Made by a program: the position numbers and the translations under genes
The notes under the pieces: model-generated
Seen by the model: only the letters and a program-made list of their open reading frames with translations
Told to the model about the DNA's origin: nothing
Database searches by the model: none
Origin: Tragulus kanchil
Taxonomy: Eukaryota > Chordata > Mammalia > Artiodactyla > Tragulidae
NCBI GenBank assembly: GCA_022376925.1
Contig: JAIOJX010000006.1
Coordinates: 54,655,658-54,719,657 of the forward strand
DNA: 64,000 bases
Reading direction: 5' to 3'
Shown here: in pieces, positions 60,240-64,000 of the stretch
Numbering within the stretch: position 1 is the stretch's first letter
Layout: each line of letters opens with the position of its first letter

Positions 60240-61020
60240 AATCCTCTATCCTAACCCCCAAGCCGGACCACACCAATGGAGACCGCGCCAGCAAGTGCCC
60301 TGAAAGGGGGCCTAAGCAGAGCCTGGGGGGAGAGAAGGCAGCGCTCAGCATGAAAACTCCAAGAATCCGCCCGGATCACTGGCAGAAATTAAGACACTGC
60401 GAAGATAGGATACTGGCGCAGGGTGGAGCAGAGCTCGCTTGCTGCCTAGCAACCTGAGACTGGATGGAACGTGGGGAGGGCTGCCTAGCGACCAACCAGG
60501 AGACAGGAGGGAGCGCCCAGTGTGAAAATCGCGCCGCTCAGCCGGGCGAAAATCGCGACTTTCCACCTGGCACTGGGTGAGTTCGAGCACTCCTCGTGTG
60601 GGACTAGCTGAAGGGGAAGTCGCCCACAGATTGCTGACCAGGGACCGGGCTCGAGCCAGATGGGGAAGCTTGTGCCTGCCTTTGGGACTTGGAGGCATAA
60701 CAGGCAGTGCGTGCACGCCAGTGGCAGAGGAGCCCGGGCATCCCCATAGCTGCACCCCCATAGCTACACCCGCAGCGGAGGAAGCCGGGAAAAGGGCAGG
60801 TATCAGAGGCTACCGGCGGCTGCGGGGCAGGGCCAGGACGCCCCCGCCCAACACAGGATTGTGCTCGCGCCGCGGCCTCCCGCCCGACGGACTGGGATCA
60901 GCCCACGCCCCTGCCCAACCGGGGACAGAGCGCATGCCGCGGTCCCCTGCCCGACAGACTGGGATCAGCCAGCCGTCCTCGCCAGCACCTGAGCTTACAG
61001 ACCGGTGCCATAAGGGAAAG
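60240..61020 (+). promoter_or_regulatory. CpG-rich L1 5' UTR promoter region
   Basis: CpG-dense block (aaaatcgcgccgctcagccg; ctcgcgccgcggcctcccgc; repeated cccgacggactgggatcagc / cccgacagactgggatcagc) in an otherwise AT-rich window. It is the internal promoter of the L1, not a host-gene island. A 175-codon frame at 60577-61104 lacks an ATG start and is not called. Confidence 0.75.
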
Positions 61021-61163
61021 GCTACATCATCAAGACAACACCATCGAGAGCAGACTGGCTTCCACCAGAAAGATGAGAGGATAAAAACCAGGGACAGTAT
61101 TTAGCTTTTTTGCTTATCTGTTGCAGACGGTTCTGTTTATTCGTTTGATCGGATTGGTCAGGC

Positions 61164-61275
61164 TTGGTTTTTTTTCTTTTTTTCTTTTTTTCTCTTTTGT
61201 CTCTTCTTATTAAGTTTCTCTTCCCTTTTTTAATTTTTATTTTCTTTTTTTTGATTTTTAATTTTTTTAACTTTA
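61164..61275 (+). repeat. Polypyrimidine tract in L1 5' UTR
   Basis: Almost pure T with scattered C (repeated ttttctttttttc blocks). Characteristic of the bovine L1 5' UTR and prone to sequencing and assembly error. Confidence 0.9.
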
Positions 61276-61402
61276 ATTCTTGAACTCCTAATTTTCTTTC
61301 CTCTTTCCCACTCCTTCCTCCCTCTATGTTCTAAATCTAAAACTTTCTCCTATATACCACTCCCCGCGAGATAAATATTTCCTATCTTCCTGTCTCCACT
61401 AT

Positions 61403-61910
61403 TGTCCCGACCCACGGGCTTCGTCAGCGCAGACCTAGGATTTGTCAACGCAGGCCCTAAAGGGGGGGAGTGGGAATTGAGAGGACAAGAGACACGAGAA
61501 ATGGAGACAAGACAGGCGTCTGATCAAGTCTCGTTTTATTGCAAAAACAAGAGGGTATTTATGCTACACAGAAACAGGAAGGAGCTACTCATAAGCCAAT
61601 CGTGTAAAAGGTCAGATGCACACGCGCTTCCGACCCCATAGGAATGCAAGGGAAGCATGCACTGATCACGAGCACGGAAACTAGGAACCACCTATCAGAG
61701 CAATATGCACACGCCTTAAACCACACCCCGCTACATCCACCAAGCACCATTTTTGTGCAAACATGACGATGCTCCTAAACTGGAAGCTGCAAAGTGCGGC
61801 CAGGGCTCATGCGTGAAAGGCTCCGCTAGGCGCCATCCCAAGTGGTGCACCGCAGCATTCATGTGCGGGAGGCTACAGAGTATGGCCGGTCCGCCCCGTG
61901 GTCCCGGACA
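61403..61910 (-). mobile_element. Solo LTR of an endogenous retrovirus, 508 bp, 6-bp TSD
   Basis: Begins TG (tgtcccgacc) and ends CA (cccggaca) on the + strand. Flanked by the perfect 6-base duplication cactat at 61397-61402 and 61911-61916. Read on the minus strand it has a TATA-like cluster (61556-61562 complement) followed closely by AATAAA (complement of 61535-61540). No internal viral genes are present, so it is a recombination relic. The 6-bp TSD points to a class II (ERVK/beta-type) element; the family name is not assigned. It lies antisense inside the L1 5' UTR. Confidence 0.88.
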
Positions 61911-62659
61911 CACTATTCTCTTCCAGCTGCACTAAACAATACAACACACTAATCTTGGCTACATAACCCTATAAAATCCTTCCAAGTTGAATCTATTCCT
62001 TCTCATTACCCATACACTCTCCACCTCCTCACCTCCAACACATGTCTTAGTTAAAAATTGCCTTCAATGAAATAATACAAGCCAGGACCTTACCCAAGAT
62101 CTGTTTGTCCAGGCACTATTCTAATTAACTCAGAGCTTAACGGGCAAGTACCATCTTTGATTGCGTTGTTTACCAGAAAAATTTCCTATGCTTTGTCACT
62201 GTAAGACTGGTTAGATGTGGTTATTGCTGTGTATGTATGTATATCTTATGACTAGGTTAGAAAACATCTGCATGCTTTTATGACTGTCACCCATTAGGGA
62301 CACACCTCTTGCTCCTCAGATGCTAGTATCTGAACTAATATCACGGAACACCATAGCAAACCAGACATAGAGCCTACACCCCCTGATCTATCATCAAACC
62401 AAGGATCCTCGGAGTAGAAGCCCTGATTCCAAGACCCCACACTATCAAAGAACATACAACACTAGAGATTGTTTACCTGTAAACAAGACCTAACACCACC
62501 CAAGACACAAACCATTGAACCCTTCTAGAAGGACAGAAACCCAAAGGAAGGGAGAATTCAACCAAGAAGCCTGGTGGGGAAAAGAACTCCATACACACAG
62601 ACACCCACAAAGAAACAAAAACTAACCTAATAATGAAATGACAGAGAAACACTGCACAA

Positions 62660-62840
62660 ATGAAGGACCAAGCTAGAGAATCACAGCTTCAAATGACAGA
62701 GGAGGAGATAGACAAATTATCTGAAAGAGAATTCAGAAAAACTATACTAATGAGGATGCAAAACACCAAAAACCAAATATTAGAGGAAATTAGTGCATTG
62801 AGAAAAGACATGCAGGAAATGAAAAATAAGCAAATAGAGA
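62660..62840 (+). pseudogene. L1 ORF1 start, cut at a duplication junction
   Basis: ATG at 62660 opens the L1 ORF1p N-terminus (MTEEEIDKLSEREFRKTI and the following coiled-coil heptads). At 62840 the sequence jumps to a copy of the solo LTR, giving a chimaeric frame to 63049. This is a product of duplication Q rather than a true break; the continuous copy starts at 63743. Confidence 0.8.
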
Positions 62841-62852
62841 AAATCAGATGCC

Positions 62853-62993
62853 AAACTGGAAGCTGCAAAAGCACATGCGGCCAGGGCTCAATGCGGGGAA
62901 AGGCTCCGCTAGGCGCCATCCCAAGTGGTGCACCGCAGCATTCATGTGCGGGAGGCTACAGAGTATGGCCGGTCCGCCCCGTGGTCCCGGACA
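62853..62993 (-). mobile_element. Partial copy of the solo LTR (duplicate)
   Basis: Repeats about 61777-61910, the upstream (U3) end of the minus-strand LTR, with small insertions at its left edge. It is part of duplication Q and has no TSD at its left side, as expected for a stitching product. Confidence 0.8.
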
Positions 62994-63742
62994 CACTATT
63001 CTCTTCCAGCTGCACTAAACAATACAACACACTAATCTTGGCTACATAACCCTATAAAATCCTTCCAAGTTGAATCTATTCCTTCTCATTACCCATACAC
63101 TCTCCACCTCCTCACCTCCAACACATGTCTTAGTTAAAAATTGCCTTCAATGAAATAATACAAGCCAGGACCTTACCCAAGATCTGTTTGTCCAGGCACT
63201 ATTCTAATTAACTCAGAGCTTAACGGGCAAGTACCATCTTTGATTGCGTTGTTTACCAGAAAAATTTCCTATGCTTTGTCACTGTAAGACTGGTTAGATG
63301 TGGTTATTGCTGTGTATGTATGTATATCTTATGACTAGGTTAGAAAACATCTGCATGCTTTTATGACTGTCACCCATTAGGGACACACCTCTTGCTCCTC
63401 AGATGCTAGTATCTGAACTAATATCACGGAACACCATAGCAAACCAGACATAGAGCCTACACCCCCTGATCTATCATCAAACCAAGGATCCTCGGAGTAG
63501 AAGCCCTGATTCCAAGACCCCACACTATCAAAGAACATACAACACTAGAGATTGTTTACCTGTAAACAAGACCTAACACCACCCAAGACACAAACCATTG
63601 AACCCTTCTAGAAGGACAGAAACCCAAAGGAAGGGAGAATTCAACCAAGAAGCCTGGTGGGGAAAAGAACTCCATACACACAGACACCCACAAAGAAACA
63701 AAAACTAACCTAATAATGAAATGACAGAGAAACACTGCACAA

Positions 63743-64000
63743 ATGAAGGACCAAGCTAGAGAATCACAGCTTCAAATGACAGAGGAGGAGATAGACAAAT
63801 TATCTGAAAGAGAATTCAGAAAAACTATACTAATGAGGATGCAAAACACCAAAAACCAAATATTAGAGGAAATTAGTGCATTGAGAAAAGACATGCAGGA
63901 AATGAAAAATAAGCAAATAGAGACCACCAACTCAATTGCTGAACTCAAAAATACGATAGAAGGCCTCAACAGTAGAGTATCAGAGGCAGAAGAATGGATA
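63743..64000 (+). CDS. L1 ORF1 protein, N-terminal part (runs off the window)
   Basis: ATG at 63743 opens 86 codons without a stop to the window end. The product is the RNA-binding, trimer-forming L1 ORF1p that packages L1 RNA. The visible part is the N-terminal region and coiled coil: an acidic leader (TEEEIDKLSEREF), then heptad-like spacing through NQILEEISALRKDMQEMKNK and NSIAELKNTIEGLNSRVSEA. The RRM and C-terminal domains lie beyond 64000. The first 60 codons are identical to the broken copy at 62660. Whether the element is intact cannot be seen here. Confidence 0.85.
   Translation, partial: MKDQARESQLQMTEEEIDKLSEREFRKTILMRMQNTKNQILEEISALRKDMQEMKNKQIETTNSIAELKNTIEGLNSRVSEAEEWI

Larger units (their letters stand above)
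61768..63923. repeat. Tandem duplication Q (61768-62840 and 62846-63923)
   Basis: Direct copies, offset 1076 rising to 1083. The first ~60 bases of copy 2 are altered by small insertions (gctgcaaaagcacatgcggc against gctgcaaagtgcggc). The unit runs from inside the solo LTR through the L1 5' UTR into ORF1. The ORF1 start at 62660 is therefore cut at 62840, while the copy at 63743 stays open. Confidence 0.95.
60054..64000 (+). mobile_element. Young ruminant L1, 5' end (continues past window)
   Basis: Full 5' end in sense: opens with agggagggagccaagatggc, includes a GC-rich, CpG-dense 5' UTR (about 60240-61020), a polypyrimidine tract, the rest of the 5' UTR and the ORF1 start. The 5' UTR is interrupted by a solo LTR at 61403-61910, and 1.08 kb is repeated by duplication Q. 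High CpG content and an open ORF1 start indicate a recent insertion, but activity cannot be judged because ORF2 is outside the window. Confidence 0.88.

Noticed and set aside
60345..60761. 138-codon minus-strand frame
   Set aside because: Antisense to the same L1 5' UTR; composition-driven, no domain and no start context.
60577..61104. 175-codon plus-strand frame, GC-rich
   Set aside because: It lies in the CpG-rich L1 5' UTR, begins at GTG rather than ATG and shows no domain; long frames are expected by chance in GC-rich DNA.
2448..63923. A novel biological tandem-repeat system (for example a programmed amplification) as the cause of the ~1.1-kb duplications
   Set aside because: No shared boundary motif, no shared content, uniform length and error-rich junctions; an assembly artefact explains everything seen with fewer assumptions.
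1..64000. tRNA genes
   Set aside because: The tRNA-like heads seen belong to Bov-tA and CHR SINEs; none has an intact cloverleaf with anticodon arm and acceptor pairing that I could support.

Overview
The window is nuclear DNA of a ruminant, most likely a bovid. The evidence is the repeat content: many tRNA-Glu-derived Bov-tA SINEs, BovB LINE 3' ends, CHR-type SINEs and bovine-type L1 elements. Gene density is very low. The species cannot be fixed from the sequence alone.

The only protein-coding genes supported are two intact, single-exon-CDS olfactory receptors on the minus strand: 8326-9282 (318 aa) and 30839-31783 (314 aa). Both are class II receptors of the family 6 type, closest by motif to OR6B/OR6A/OR6P receptors. 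Their hallmark motifs sit at identical residue positions, so they are paralogues of one small cluster. Everything else is intergenic DNA dominated by transposable elements. The elements of most interest are nested insertions with readable target-site duplications (TSDs), and a young L1 at the right end (60054 to beyond 64000). That L1 has a CpG-rich 5' UTR carrying a 508-bp solo LTR with a perfect 6-bp TSD, followed by the open start of ORF1.

The dominant structural signal is not a gene. Seventeen direct tandem duplications, each about 1.04-1.18 kb and nearly identical between copies, occur one after another across the window. Their content is unrelated: an OR coding region, SINEs, L1, an LTR and unique DNA. 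Several copies are joined by a few bases of microhomology. Others are joined by a 9-85 bp 'noisy' spacer that reads like an error-rich version of the adjoining sequence. The simplest reading is that the window was stitched from about 18 contig-like pieces whose ~1.1-kb overlapping ends were not merged. About 18.7 kb (roughly 29%) would then be false duplication and the true locus would be about 45 kb. The two truncated OR fragments (10194-10357 and 29747-29875) and the broken L1 ORF1 at 62660-62840 are explained by this and should not be counted as pseudogenes.

Layout: 1-2 kb, rearranged L1 plus an inverted BovB pair. 2-6.4 kb, unrecognised DNA in three overlapping copies. 6.5-7.2 kb, SINEs. 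8.3-11.3 kb, OR gene 1 and its false partial copy. 11.5-21.6 kb, intergenic with L2, MIR, L1 and SINEs and an (AC)22 tract. 22-24 kb, BovB with a nested SINE. 24-29 kb, duplicated intergenic DNA. 29.7-31.8 kb, false 3' fragment and OR gene 2. 32-43 kb, mostly duplicated unrecognised DNA, with an L1 carrying an LTR-like insert at 39.4-40.6 kb. 43.9-46.4 kb, antisense L1 and a Tigger-like DNA transposon fragment. 46.8-51 kb, two chained duplications. 51-54.6 kb, a SINE-rich stretch. 55-59.4 kb, duplicated DNA and an L1 3' end. 60-64 kb, young L1 with solo LTR. I found no tRNA, rRNA, CRISPR or bacterial-type system.
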